Shown here piece by piece: positions 35,211-48,000 of a stretch of 64,000 bases of DNA. How positions within the stretch are numbered: the first letter of the stretch is position 1; each line of letters begins with the position of its first letter. The position numbers and the translations under genes are program-made. The notes under the pieces are model-generated. The model saw nothing but the letters and a program-made list of their open reading frames with translations. It did no database searches and had not been told where the DNA came from. Source of the stretch: Helichrysum umbraculigerum (lineage: Eukaryota; Streptophyta; Magnoliopsida; Asterales; Asteraceae); contig CATIUR010000001.1 in NCBI GenBank assembly GCA_949592205.1, forward strand, positions 335,364,250-335,428,249. Reading direction: 5' to 3'.

Positions 35211-35798
35211 GGCAGCGGCGTCAAGAACTTGATGGTGTCTTGATCCACCGAATATTTTAAACACGGTAGAACGATGGTCTAGGTGTCAATTAAATCCAAA
35301 TAAAAATTCTATTTTTATAATAAAATCAAGCATACAATTATGTCTATTTACACATATATAGGCAAGATAACCTATCAATTAATAGTATAGTATAGTAAGC
35401 TGATCCAGGTTGTCTCTAAGGAGTATAAACAAGTTATTCTTATTTTTCATGAATATATGTTTAAACTAACTAAGTAAATTAAAATAGAATACCAACATGA
35501 TATTGAATATAGAATTGAACTATTTTTCTTGAAACAGTTGTTAAGAACAAGATAGATTTACGATATACTAAACTGATTGCCATTGCATTATTAACAACGT
35601 ATATGCGGCCATTAATATTTTTAGATTATATTTATCAAACAAGTCTATTATTATTTAATCAACAACAAATTCACAATCAAAACTTAATATGAATCCAGAC
35701 AAGGAACTCGCCGAGTCATGACAAGGCTCGCTGAGATTCTTGATAGCAGAAACTCATTTCAACAAAATAAACTTCTGATAGTACATGATTGTGTCAGT
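35211..35798 (-). mobile_element. Retrotransposon remnant: 5' LTR with Asp-type primer-binding site
   Basis: The minus strand reads TTGACGCCGCTGCCGGGGAGG over 35211-35230, the Asp-tRNA-type primer site used by Athila/Tat elements. It lies directly inside an LTR that probably spans 35232-35798 (TGATGGTGTC ... GATTGTGTCA). The LTR holds ACTCGCCGAGTCA and a diverged repeat GGCTCGCTGAG (35706-35736). No internal coding region or second LTR is seen to the left, so the element is truncated. Confidence 0.55.
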
Positions 35799-35815
35799 TA
35801 GCTAGGTTAAGGTTT

Positions 35816-36186
35816 TGAACACTTAAGAGTATTTTGGTTTTTGGTTATGCGACACTTAGTGTGTAGTTGCGACACTTCAGCAATTGTCATATTGCGACAC
35901 TTAACCAAGTGTCACAGGTTTATGTTAAGTATCGCATGATTGTCCGTGTCTGTCTATAAATACAGCACTTGGTCATTTGTTAAAGTGCGCGTGTTGGTTC
36001 GTTCTGGTCTCTGTAAAGTTCGAACATTTTTGTATGTACTCAAACTATTATCAATCAATAATACAGAAGAATTTTTAACATCGCATGTTCATTTCATTCT
36101 TTTTATTCACGTTTACACTTGTCGTAAATCGGATTCCGCACGTTTACGATTAGTTTTCGAATCAAAAGATCACGACTAGAACTTCA
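35816..36186 (+). repeat. 5' LTR of the copia element
   Basis: The right end is fixed by the primer site; the left end is inferred from TGAA/TTCA end symmetry. It contains a dyad array (35848-35940) and TCTATAAATACAGC (TATA at 35955-35962), so U3 is short and the array is promoter-proximal. Confidence 0.55.
35848..35940 (+). promoter_or_regulatory. TGCGACACTT array directly upstream of the copia TATA box
   Basis: TGCGACACTT occurs three times with reverse-oriented AGTGTC(G/A)CA-like partners, ending 15 bases before TATAAATA. Same TGCGAC core as in the unrelated chromovirus LTRs. Confidence 0.65.
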
Positions 36187-36737
36187 ATTGGTATCAGAGT
36201 TGTATGAGACTACGAGGTGATTCGATTTGATTTGGACGTGAATTTGAGCTTTATTTAGCTTCGGTTTCGGATACGCACTTTATAGAGCTCGGTATTTCTG
36301 GAAGATTGATAGAGTTAAGGACTGAATTAGGTCATTTAAGGATTGATTATTTAGCTGAAATCAGGACTTAAATTGATCAAATTTAGATTTTTTTTTAGTC
36401 TCGGTTTGACGAAAACTGACGAAGATCACGGATTGTTTGTTCTAAAGTTTTTGTTCGATATTGAGGCTGTAATTGACCGGATATGTGTTAGAGCTAATTG
36501 AGAAGTGTTCAATTTAGTCATATTAGTGTTTAGCTCAAAGTAAATTTGATCTTCTATTTTGGTATTTGCACGAACATTCGGGTTGTCACGTTTTCTGGAA
36601 ATTGACTGTATTAAGATCAAATTAATATGAATTTGACCGGTTTGATGATGTGTTGTCAATTATGGATACTTTGGGATTGATTTATAGTTGAATTGATTCA
36701 TTTATGTGATTTTGAAAAGCTTCGCAATTGCTAATGT

Positions 36738-37020
36738 TGCGACACTGCTCATACTTCTGCGACACCTGAGAATAACCGTTTGCGACACTATAGTTTTGAA
36801 CCTTGTTCTTCACGGGAAGTTTGATTTTGTGAAAATTTAATAATTTTGCGACACTTCTATCTGCGACACTTAAGTCCTTTGCAACATGACATCTACGACA
36901 CTTAGCATAAGTGTCGCTATTACTGGTTTTTTGGACTTTAAGTGTTTACCTGCAACACTCAATCTTAGTGTCTCATAGCTTCTAGCGACACTTCCACAGT
37001 TTGAACTTGCAACACTTAGA
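36738..37020 (+). repeat. Second TGCGACAC array, copia leader
   Basis: At least seven TGCGACACT-type units, some in reverse (AAGTGTCGC at 36910-36918) and some decayed (TGCAACACT), between the primer site and gag. Confidence 0.75.
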
Positions 37021-37039
37021 CTTTTCACGGATACGAGAA

Positions 37040-37561
37040 ATGACATTTTCCAACATGAAAGCAATGCTAAAGTTCGATAGCGAGATCGGCACCCCGAATA
37101 AGCCACCAAGATTCTTGTGTAATAACCATTACGCAAGTTGGAAATCAATATGAGTCATTCATTGCTTCTGATGACCCGGATCGTTGGATTCCAATCACAG
37201 AGGGTTACGTAAGAACAAGGATGGAGGGTTCATTTAGAGATAACGCGCCTTACCAAACCATGAAGCAAATGACGGCTGAGGAACGCAAAAAATATGATAA
37301 GGAGAAAAAGGTGTATGCTGCAATCTCAATGTGCTTTCCAAAGGATGTTTATACTTACTTAAAGAGAAATGAGACCTCTTATGATCTTTGGGAGGCAATT
37401 GCTAAACGTTTCGGGGGAAATGATCAACTCAAGAAAAGCAAGAAGGATTTGTTGAAGAAACAGTTTGATCAGTTAATCACTTGAAAAATGAATTTGTTGA
37501 TGATTTTATTTCAAGGTTTTCTTAGTTAATCATTGAGTTGAAAGAGTTGGGTATGGAGCAT
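37040..37561 (+). pseudogene. Copia gag (UBN2-type), frameshifted and cut by a CACTA insertion
   Basis: It starts ATG at 37040 (MTFSNMKAMLKFDSEIG). The diagnostic segments are DRWIPITEGYV, YAAISMCFPKDVY and ETSYDLWEAIAKRFGG, typical of copia Gag. One frame change lies near 37147 and another near 37480 (between DQL and KNEFVDDFISRF). The reading then stops at the insertion at 37562, in the segment IIELKELGME. No zinc knuckle or Pol is in the window. It cannot make a full Gag. Confidence 0.8.
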
Positions 37562-38130
37562 CACTACTACAAAAATGCACATTTACGACGGTGAAAAAGC
37601 CCATTCACGGCGGTGACTCGCCTGCCATGTATGTAAGTGATGTTTAAAAATGGAAATATCTTTACAGGCGGTGAAAACACCGCCATTTATAACCATCCAA
37701 CAGAGCGGCTTTATATAATTAGAGGCGGTGTATTCTCTGTGCTTCACATGTGCTCTGGTGTCATTTTAGGGCGGGGTAGTTATCTACCTTAAAGCGGTAT
37801 ATTTTGTTTGTTCGGCAACAATTTACATTATTTCAACGACTGTTACTTTTGTTATGTTATGACAGTGAATTTCTTATCATTGGCGCCAAAAAATGGATTA
37901 TTTATATTTTATAAAGGCGGTTTTACTTTTTACGTTATGACGGCTACTTCAATAATTTATTATAGCGGTTCTTTGGAAACGCTAATTTACCTTTTAGGTC
38001 ATTTAATTATTAATGTCTAAGGCGGTATCTTAAAAACCGCCGTATAATTTACTTAAATATATATATAAAAAAATTTCTTAAATTAAAATAAAAGGTGGTT
38101 ATTATAATGTCAAATTAAGGCGGTCTTGTC
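37562..38130. repeat. CACTA terminus and GGCGGT subterminal repeats
   Basis: Examples are CACGGCGGTGAC, AGGCGGTGAAAACACCGCC (a dyad), AAGGCGGTATCTTAAAAACCGCC and AAGGCGGTCTTG. Density falls off after about 38130. Confidence 0.75.
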
Positions 38131-38289
38131 AATTTCTTCAGAATCCTGATTTATCTAGTATTTTGCAGTATCCAATTAGCAACCATGCATGCATGCATAA
38201 TGACCAATAATATATTTGAACATTAATATGAATAGGAGCTAATTTTCAATGTCAAAACGTACATCAACCAAGAATATTCAATAATGCAG

Positions 38290-41200
38290 TTACAGAACAA
38301 CAATATGAGTTCTAGTTTATACCATTGTCATCATCAAGGTATAAGTTAGAAAAGGTCATTCCGCTGTAAATTACCGTTTGGTCCAATTCCTGCTTTGTAT
38401 AAGCCTCTAAGTTTCTCCAAATCTACAAACAAGTTCAATTAAGTTGGCTGACATAAAATGAGAATAAGATTTAATTTTTACTAAGACGTACATTATTTAG
38501 GAAGTTTGATTGCATGTTCATCAACATTTGAGACATAGCTTTCATCACATAGTATCCACATTCCCAACTTTGACGTTGGTGGGGACAATTCACCTTATTA
38601 AACGTCCAATTTCTGAGGCCAAAACTAAAGAATTACATTATTTAAGTTAACAAATTTTAGAATAAAAAGTTAAGAAATGTACTTACTAAGATTCTTACTC
38701 TGTCACCCGAGAAGTGAACACATACATGTCCGGCATCTTGGGGGGCACCCACGGATCTTCTGATACTAACAAGGAATCTAATATGTACCCAGTTAAGGTG
38801 ACATTGTCAAGAATATAAAGGACCATATATTCACTACACAAAAGATTAATTATTTATTAGTAGTAGTATAGTAGTAGTATAAATCACTTATAACTAAATC
38901 TATAAATGGGGAAAAAATATATATTTACCGATGAAAATACAGAGCAACGAAGAAGTGTTTGGAACTGTGATATTCGAACTGCGTCAGGAGGTGACGAGTA
39001 ATAGTGTGGCGGTGATCCGGATTTTCGGCAGAGAGTGATTGAAGTATTCCTGGATGTAGGAACGCACATCGATTTGGAGGTGACTGTTTCTTGCGAGTCA
39101 AGCACAAGTTCCTAAATCAAAATTACTATTAAGTAACGGTAATAAATAAGGATATAATTTATAAAGACATTATTTAAAGCATTAACGAACTTACAACGCC
39201 CACCAAGATAAAATGATGACATCAAGCCACTCGTTTGTCAACCAAGTTAGCACTCCATCGTATTCAATCCATTCCTCGATCTCAACTTCACCATACATAC
39301 TGGGTGGCGGCACAAGATGAATTGGATCATTATGTTTGAACACCCAACTCTTGAATTCTCTCCGATTTTTTCTTCAACTTCGCTTCCAGATTAAGAATCT
39401 TTTTTGCCCTTTCAGCAACCTCTTTAGATTGGAGCTGGACATATCGGAAATGGTGACGGTAGAGATACACACAAAGCATTAGATTATTGGTGACAATTTT
39501 AAAATAAATTACTTAAATTTCTTATGTTGACGTGCGGTTACTAGTGGAAGCATGAGGAGACATGCAGTCAGGCTGCAACAAAAAATGTTAACACAAAAAA
39601 TAGTAGTAATGGATAAGTAAAATGTTACAAATGAATATACGAACACATAACCGATTACCGGATCCTTAGGTGATGAGGTACGGTGACGAATAGAGGCATG
39701 TGGTGAAACAACGTGGCCAAGCTACATTCAAAGAGAACGATTATACATTTTCGATATTAGCTATAAAATGTATATCCGTAATAATTAAATTGAATGAATG
39801 GAAACCTTAATTGCTTTGCGTGGCCATTGAATAATCTCGTTTCTTGCGTCGTTTAGACATCTGATTGCAGAGATGGATATTGGAATCGGGATCGGCAATA
39901 AGTCACAACCGTCGTCAATGGTGTCTACTTGTACAAACAGATGACCCGACGCTAGCTCGTCCTTCTGTGATGGAAATGTCATCCCTCTCGCCCATCTATC
40001 ATTATAATCACCGTATGGCTTCATAAGTTGACATGATACGGACTCCCACGTATAAAGCATATAACATTAAGGGATTAGGATATACATGACTACATACACA
40101 CACACACACACACACACACGTATATAAAGGTGTAAAAAGTAAGTCATACATCATCGTCATCAAACCCATTAACCGATCCACATGAATCGGTGATGTTTAT
40201 GCAACCGCTCTGTATGTTAGCCAAGTCTGCTAGCACGGCCTCTAACTTGTGTTGGTGTTCAGCTAACTTAGTTTCTAGTTATTCATTAATGACTTGTTGC
40301 TCTTCCAATAGACGTTGTTGATCACCAACCACTTTCTCCTTGAAGGCATCAAAAATCATCAATCGTAACCGTTTGCTTCCTTGTATCTCTCTTATATCAA
40401 AGGGCTCTTTTGATCCCGACAACACTAGAGACTGCTCGAGTCCGCCCACCATGCTCTTTTCCTTTCAACTTTTCTAGGGGTTCGTGCCCCGGCAAATAAC
40501 AAGTGCCATCCTCGATCATTGCTAGCTCGTTTCTCCGATGTCAAAGAGATAAACATTATGGTGTTTAAACATTTCTAAACGTATTTTTTTAAAATCTTTC
40601 CAAATCCTCTGCTTGTTTTTTCAGGAACGTTGTAAACTCTCGTACTCCAGTTGCCTTTTTATCTTTTACTCTCGCCAAAATATACAAAACCGATCGTTTA
40701 GATTGCAAATCCTTCAAAAAAGGGTATTTTTCATGAATGCTGACTTTATCTGCAAGATACCACTCCATCAATTCAGCATACCCCGATTGTCCAACTCGGA
40801 TGGGATCAGTATTCTTGGCAGCACTTTCCTTAGCTTTAGCACTTTTTATCTTGTAGCAATAATCAACGTTAGTAACTTTAGTTGTGATAATCAAATTTTA
40901 AAACGAGACATAACAATTTAAAGTGTTCTAGAATATGTATGTGACAAACCCTGAATTACTCGGTGGAACCTTGTGGCAACGAATCTTGGCCAATGCTCTT
41001 TTGACAAAAATGGATACGTTTAGAATGGCGAGCAATCATGTGCAATAAACTTGGTGGTAAGCTCGCACTTAAAGCTCCACCATAGTTTGTTGACACTATT
41101 CATCATTGTTTGTTTAGCCGTGTCGTCTCTAATGTTCCAATGAAATCTTGTACGATCCCACAAAAGATCCAACATAGTAGGAGTAACTTTTGTTTCGTCT

Positions 41201-41330
41201 CCCTCATCCACTTCCTTGGTATTCCATTGCAAATGATAAGGAATACACACTTTAAGTTCTTGCCCAAACCAAGAACTAAAATCCGCACAGTTTGGTCCAT
41301 AAGGATCATCTTGTGGTGTGAACTCAATGC
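38290..41330 (-). pseudogene. En/Spm-type plant transposon protein with C-terminal Ulp1-like (C48) peptidase, broken
   Basis: Exon-like blocks read leftward. 41330-41020 has the WxSFKCELTTKF-type segment of the plant Ptta/En/Spm family. 40894-40589 continues it (KSAKAKESAAKN ... GYAELMEWYLADK). 40440-40150 is a coiled coil (EKVVGDQQRLLEEQQVINE). 40060-39785 has the WARGMTFPS ... LNDARNEIIQWPRKAI segment. 39400-38500 is Ulp1-like, with the catalytic-Cys block CPHQRQSWECGYYVM at about 38560-38600. A final block (LEAYTKQELDQTV) ends near 38300. A TAA at 40279-40281 interrupts the coiled coil, and the N-terminus is cut by the LTR at 41336. I did not find a clear catalytic His-Trp. Such Ptta-Ulp1 proteins are known from plant CACTA-type elements. 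Confidence 0.65.
40097..40120. repeat. (AC)n microsatellite
   Basis: About twelve uninterrupted AC units inside the CACTA element. Confidence 0.9.
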
Positions 41331-41335
41331 AACGG

Positions 41336-41573
41336 TGTCGCACCCCCAAATTCGTACAACGGAAGCGATTCGGGTTGGGGCACGACTAATCTGTAATCAT
41401 TACACAAAGTTATAGCAAACGACCTCTATATGCGTCGTTTTGAAAATACATTTCAAAATACATTAATCTCAAAACAATGTTTACATAGTTTGCGAGTTCG
41501 CAATAAAGCCTAGAGATTTGGATACATAAGTATTATTACAAAAATAGTAATGCAGGAAAATCTCTTGTGTGAT
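41336..41573 (-). repeat. Chromovirus-type LTR, outer fragment 1
   Basis: It starts TGTCGCACCCCCAAATT and has the shared TATGCGTCGTTTTG block, then is broken at 41573 by an Athila-like LTR. It resumes at 55373. It is inserted in the CACTA gene; the flank AACGG (41331-41335) is the left target site. Confidence 0.8.
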
Positions 41574-42562
41574 TGATGTGACGTAAAAAGTCATGTTTTA
41601 GTACGCATTATTCCTCACTTTTTGAACCAATCTTTAGTGAAAACATTCCAAAACATTGATTATTTACTAAATTTTACTAAAGTGGTTCAAATATGGACGT
41701 TGCGACAAAAATCACTGAAAACGCTCAAATAAAGCACGAAACACGGCATATTAAATCAAGCCGATTCCCCCGCTCTCACTTTCCTATCAAGACATACCTC
41801 ATAACTTCTACCATCTGTTATATAGGTAAAAACGAGACGGAAAAATCAAGAATCAAGTGAAACGGCCAAAGGACGGAGAAGACACTGCACTTACAAAACG
41901 GTAAAAGTCATTCCGGCAACACCTGAGCTCTACACATCTAATTTTGATGAAATTGGTACCATTAGAAGCGTAACAAAATTACGAAGCCGTAGGCGAAAGA
42001 ATCTAGTCAAACGGACGCATAACGAAGAAGATATGGGCATTTTAAGCAACGACCGAAATCAGACGGACACCGTATAAGGCCCTAGGTAGGCCGTATACGG
42101 CCCCCTGCCCGCAATTGTTTCTGGTCCATGCTTTGTACATTTGTACGTGCTACTTCGCGAGTTGTACGACTGATTTGGACCTTCACCTATAAATAGGGGT
42201 CACCCCCTCCGCATTCAAACACACCTTCTCTTCATTTCATTTCTTCCTCGTACTTTCTCTCTCACAGACATCTCTCTCTCTAGTTTCTCTCTCTAGAAGA
42301 TTTTCTCTCTCTAGAATTGAGCTAGTTAGAGAGATAGTTAGGTAGAGGTTTAGGTAGAGGTTCTTTTAGCTTTTGTACGGAGTTACTCCGAGACTTTGTT
42401 TTCGCGAAGATCTGTCTGTAATATATTCTTATCATGTTCTATTTATATATCCCTTACTTTCCTTAGTTAAACATGTGTTGCTTTTGTTATGCTTGTTTAG
42501 GAATGTATGCTAGATATATAATGTTAGGCCAGACATTTCTTTGTGTTTGCTATTGATGTGTG

Positions 42563-45000
42563 TGATATCGCGTAAAAAGTCACGTTTTTACTACCGATAT
42601 CTCTCTCATTTTGGAACGATTCTTGGAAAATTAACTCAAATATAGCACAAATCAGTAACATTATGCCAAGAAGGTCAAAACGAGGTTGCACGATAAAAAT
42701 CAAGTAAAACGGATGTGAAACGAAGATTCCACACACGTTTGAAGATTCAAGGCATAAAAACGAGATTTCTAGACCAAAGTGCCCTTCACCAACATCCATT
42801 ATTTCCAAGATGTTCGTTTTCGAAATTCGGATCCAACAGAAGAAGAATCAACTGAAACGGGTAAAAAATGAAGATTTCGCGCCTGCCGGAAGATCCAAAT
42901 GATCCATACGCAATATCTGGAGCTAGGGACCTCATTTTAAGGCATATCCTATGTCAAAATCATTGTTTTCGAATTACGAATCCAACAAAAAAAAGAATCG
43001 ACTCAAACGGACGTATAACGAAGAAAACACGCACGAATCAAGAAACGAAGCAAAAGATCGTGCAACGGGGCGGGGTGGGGCCCACCGCCGCCAGCCACCA
43101 GCCAGCCGCCGCCGGCCACCCTACCCCCATCCCGGTTTCCGTTTTTGGCAAGTTTTGGTACCCGGTGCGCCTACTTTTCGCGTTGTACAGTACCCGGTGC
43201 GCCTACTTTTCGTATGGTACATACCACTTTTGGCAAGCTTTCTAACATGCACCTCAAGGCCAACTTGTGCTAATGTGAGCCAAAGCTCACCTATAAATAG
43301 GAGGCTCTTGGTTCATTTGAAGACACCATTCTTAACACCATTCTTTCCACACTTTGAAAGATACACTTTCTCTCTAGCATCTAGCTTTTCTTTCTTTCTT
43401 TATTTTCTTACTTTAAAATAGTATTAGGCTAGTTAGAATAGAAGCAAGGAACGTGTTTGTAGTCTTTGGTGAGGAACGAATTTGTAATCTTTGGTGTACG
43501 CTTGGAGAACTCTAATTAATTCAAGTCTATTCTCTCGCATTTAATCTCGGTTATTTCTATCCTTATCTATCTTAATTAATTACGTTTATATTGATTATGC
43601 TAGATTTAGTTATTGCCATGATTGGAGAGTAGTATACTTGTTGTGTTTGTTTGCGATGTAGTTAGTTAATTATGGGATGATTTATAATTAAATATTAAAG
43701 ATCGGTAATATTGCTTTGATCGTCTTATTGCATGTTCTTGTTTGATTGTTGCCTTAGGATCATCATAGTAGTAAAATATAAACGGTCTTGATTATCGTCA
43801 AATAATATGACGGCCCCTATTCGACTGTTACTCGATATAGTACTGGAAACACTTCAAGGTGGAGTACAAATGTATGGAAGTCGAGGAACGACCGAAGGTA
43901 GTCATATTACGAAACGATACAATATTATGAAGTAATATGATGGCCCCTATTCGACTGTTACTCAGTATAGCGTTGGAAACACTTTAGGTGTAGTACAAAT
44001 ACGTGGAAGCTGCTTAACGACCGAAGGTAGTTATATTACGGACTAATATATATAAAATGAGAAACCTAGTTTAATTAACCTTTCTAAATAGACTTTTAAA
44101 CTTCAAATTAATCTATCGCCTTTCCACCAATAAACGTGATTACAACACCTTTTTACGACGTCCAATTAAAAGGTAGTCAATTATCTGTGTCAATATAATT
44201 TGTCAAAGGTATGAAACTATGGAACCGCAAGGCTACATGGGGGATTATCATAGGACAAGACATGGCCAAGGTTTGAAGCGGCGGAACCACTTAAAGTGAG
44301 GAACGCTGTGGATAATTAGGGGATTTATTGGGTAGTCTTAAGCAAGGGCTGGTTTAAAGTTATAAATGAACTTTTTTTATATATACGAATCTGTTAGGAT
44401 GACGAGGAATCATTATATGATTCAATTATGTCTAGTACCTTAAGGTTCAGTTATCCGTTCATATGAAAGTATTGTTAAACCATAATTAAGATTTTGTTTA
44501 TTATTCTAAATACTTTGTAATGTTACCATAACCTAGCTCCCGGTGTGACATGCTAATGGGATTTTAATTAGTAGGGAATCTAGTGTTTACATACAAGTAT
44601 TCAAGAATGATAATTAACTAATATCTTTCAAAACAGTTTCTCCAAATATCATCCCATAACTTACTTAACAAAGTCTCAGCAAACACTATCTTTATTTTAT
44701 CTGCTTTGTCTTTTACTTTTATTTCGCTTTTATTTATTTATTTGCCTAAGTTAGTTAATATAAAAATCAAAACCCCACTATTTTATAAACCATTCACTAG
44801 TTTGAAAGCCCTCATCTGCCTCGCCTTAGTTTCAATTCAGTCGGTTTGAAGAACGACTCTAGGTCATACCTACCACTTGCTCACCCTTAGGATTAGCATT
44901 GTTAGGGAAAACTTCGGCCCCACAATTACAAATTTAAAACACCCACTGCTGGTGCCCGGTTAGTAATCGTTAACGACACCGACCGGATCGGGACCCAACA
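42563..45000 (+). repeat. 5' LTR of the Athila-like element
   Basis: 2438 bp. TATA box CTATAAATAG at 43291-43300. Upstream are a GC-rich GCCGCCGGCC-type block (about 43069-43123) and two copies of TACCCGGTGCGCCTACTTTT (43158-43210). Confidence 0.95.
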
Positions 45001-45006
45001 AGTTTT

Positions 45007-45024
45007 TGGCGCCGCTGCCGGGGA
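45007..45024 (+). other. Primer-binding site, Asp tRNA type
   Basis: TGGCGCCGCTGCCGGGGA, six bases inside the 5' LTR; typical of Athila/Tat elements. Confidence 0.85.
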
Positions 45025-45052
45025 ACCAACTGTACGATCCTTGGGCGTCAAG

Positions 45053-48000
45053 ATGAACTTACTCGCTAGTGAACCTTTAGGATTAACTCTTCTCCTTAGA
45101 CCCCTACGTCTTTCTTTGTTTTTCCTTACTTTTAGTACTTTTATAAATTACATTATCCCTACCCACTCAACCAGTCAACCACCTACCAACGAGACTATGA
45201 CAGCTACACGTATAACTCTCGCTGAAAACTCTAAACCTCTGATTGAAGGTCGAGGCGGACCAATTGTCTATCCGGAAACCGATAGAACTTCATTTGAATT
45301 AAAGCCCCATATTGTTCAGTTAGTCCAAAACCTCTGTCAATTCCGTGGCCTACCAAATGATGATCCCAACTCCCACCTTGACAAATTCATTTCCTTATCT
45401 AACTCTTTTAAGCCGATTGGGGTTAATCAGGACATAGTCTACCTATACCTATTTCCCTATTCACTCACTCTAAATGCACAAACCTGGTTTGAGGAACTAG
45501 AGATTAACTCTATAACCTCTTGGGTAGAATTAGCAACCAAATTTTTGGCCAAATATTTCCCCCCATCAAAACAAGCCACGTTTAGGTCCAACATCATAAA
45601 CTTCCGTCAAGTTAATGATGAATCAATCTACGATGCATGGGACCGCTTTAAGAAATTGCTTAAGAAATGTCCAAATCATCGATTTGAGCGCTCAGACCAG
45701 TTGCGTATTTTCTACAATGGTCTCCTCCCACATCACCGTCCTTTACTTGATACCGCCTCTCAAGGTAGTTTCATAGACTGTACGGCAAATGAAGCTTGGA
45801 GCCTTATTGAGAAAATGACAATACACAACCATGACTGGAACAGTGAAAATCACCCCTCGCTAGTGAATTCACCTACTACAATCGGGAATGAAGCTATCAA
45901 AACCCTCACTCAGCAAGTGGCAGACCTAACCAAGGAGATTAAGGAATTAAAAAGTCAACCGCAACAAGTCTGTCAAGTTCAAACCGGCCTTAATTGTGCT
46001 AATCTGAACCACTCAGCCCAAATTCCTGAGTCTCATCTAACACCACCCAACACTAACCATTCTCCTTACCCACCTACGAATAGCCCACCAACTTACCAAC
46101 CCCAACCTTTGGAACCCTCTCCCTCACAAACCTCTAGTTTTGACGACACCCTGATGCAAGTCATTCAAGGTCTCTCGGCTAGACAAGACCAAACTGATCT
46201 CATCTTAAGAGATCATTTGACTTTGTTAAAAGCTTTCGAATCCCAGTTAGGACAATTAGCACAACGTATTACCGCTAAACCTCAGGATAGTCCAACTAGT
46301 TGCCATAAGGAGGCTTCTCATATTCTAGACTCTCAGGTAGCACATAGCCCACCTACGGTTTCTTCTCCGGTGAAGGAACCGCCTATTGTTCATTCGACAA
46401 TAGATTTAGAGTCTCCACCAAATAGGAAAATCCCATTTCCGGCTCGTCTTAAACAACGACCCGACAAGCTTAAGTCTTTTAAGCTTGATAGGAAATTCCT
46501 AGATACTGCCTCTGAAGTTCACTCTAAAAAGTACTTCAGAAAACTTCTTACAACCAAGGATAAGGTACCCGAAGTACCCAATGTCCCGCTGAACGAGGAA
46601 TGTTCAACTATTCTTAACAATACCATTCCTGAAAAACTCGGAGACACCGGACGTTTTACTCTCCCTATTTCCATCTACAATTCAGGCATTATCTGTTCTC
46701 TCGCCGATTTAGGAGCTAGTGTTAATCTTATGCCATACTCGCTTTTCAAGAGACTTGAGTTAGAAAATCTTCGACCTACCAAAATGACAATACAGCTTGC
46801 TGACCACTTGGTCAAATACCCTAGGGGAATAGCTGAAAATGTTTTAGTTAGGATTGATAAATTTCTTTACCCAGCAGATTTTGTAGTTATGGATATGCAG
46901 GAAGATGCACACATCCCAATCATACTAGGAAGACCTTTCATGAATACGGCCAAGGCAATCATCAACGTCTTCGCACAAACCATCAGCTTGCAGTCTCAGG
47001 GAGAAACCATCACTTTCCATATCGACAATCTAAATGCTGGAGAGCAAGCCGATATGTACATGATCTCCATGAAGACCGCCAGAGACGAAGAAACTGCAAA
47101 GTCAACAAGTGAAAGTAAATCTAGCAAGGAAATGGCAATCACGCCATATTTTCCGATTGACCTCCGACGAATAGGACAAGAGATGAAAAATGCATCTCCA
47201 TCAGCAAACAAACCAACGATGGAAGAAATTGGGATGAAAGAGATGGAAGAAGAAAACAAAAGAAGCATACCGCCAACTAATCCATTTACCACTGAAGAAA
47301 TGGCGGAAAGTAACCACAACCATCCCATGAGAAGAGAAACACTGGAGGAATATTCCAAACGCACAAGATACCAACCGCAAACCATCATAGAACACAAAGT
47401 GCTCGAAGAATTCATCCAAAGATTTGACAAAGTAGTAGGAGGAATGAGCGGCGTAGTCAACATGCTTGCTCGTTCCCCTGCTGAACTGCAATTCTGTCTA
47501 CAACAGAAACGGACTTACGTTAGGATCTACAATGCCTTTAAAAGATCTAACATCCCATTCACCTCAACACAATGGGAGATGTTGGGATCCATTAAAGCTC
47601 ATATGAAAGAAACTACTGGACATCCAAGCAGTCGAGCCAACATCTTGACGATGAATGACCTCACATCATTGCTAGACTTGCCAAATAGAGAAGATCACCT
47701 TAGTTCCAAAGAAAGCGGATCTATGGTTATCAACTCCACTATTGAAAAACAAGTTGAGTTACTTATTGAAGAACTTAGTGATCTTGTTTCGGAGGAATCA
47801 AGGCGCGAACGACCTTTTAGGACCACATATGAATCACCACTTGATATCGCTACTTTTGTTACGATCCATCTACGGGAGATTCAACAACGGAAAAGTAACT
47901 CCAGAACGAAGTTCATATTCTACTCAGGATGCAAGGAGATACTTCGTCATCTTATTCTAGTTTTCTCAGAATCCGACTTTCCATTCAACAACCATCAGCA

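Larger units (their letters stand above)
35816..37561 (+). mobile_element. Ty1/copia element, 5' part only (LTR, leader, broken gag)
   Basis: The LTR (probably 35816-36186, TGAACACT ... GAACTTCA) has a TATA box. It is followed by the primer site ATTGGTATCAGAGT (36187-36200), a long leader with TGCGACAC repeats, and a copia-type gag that is interrupted at 37562 by a CACTA element. The remainder would lie beyond the right edge of the window. Confidence 0.8.
37562..41335 (-). mobile_element. CACTA (En/Spm) transposon, one end; remainder displaced
   Basis: It begins CACTACTACAAAAATG after CAT (37559-37561, the probable 3-bp target duplication). The subterminal region (37562-38130) holds about a dozen GGCGGT/ACCGCC units in both orientations, the usual transposase-binding arrangement. 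An En/Spm-type gene reads leftward. At 41336 a chromovirus-type LTR interrupts it, and the other CACTA end is not in the window. Confidence 0.8.

Noticed and set aside
42868..43421. 125- and 156-codon ORFs in the Athila-like LTR (also 50392-50882)
   Set aside because: They overlap the promoter and TATA region of the LTR, differ between the two LTR copies and lack recognisable content.
46996..47463. 155-codon minus-strand ORF in the Athila-like element
   Set aside because: Antisense of the long sense ORF; no domain, no start context.
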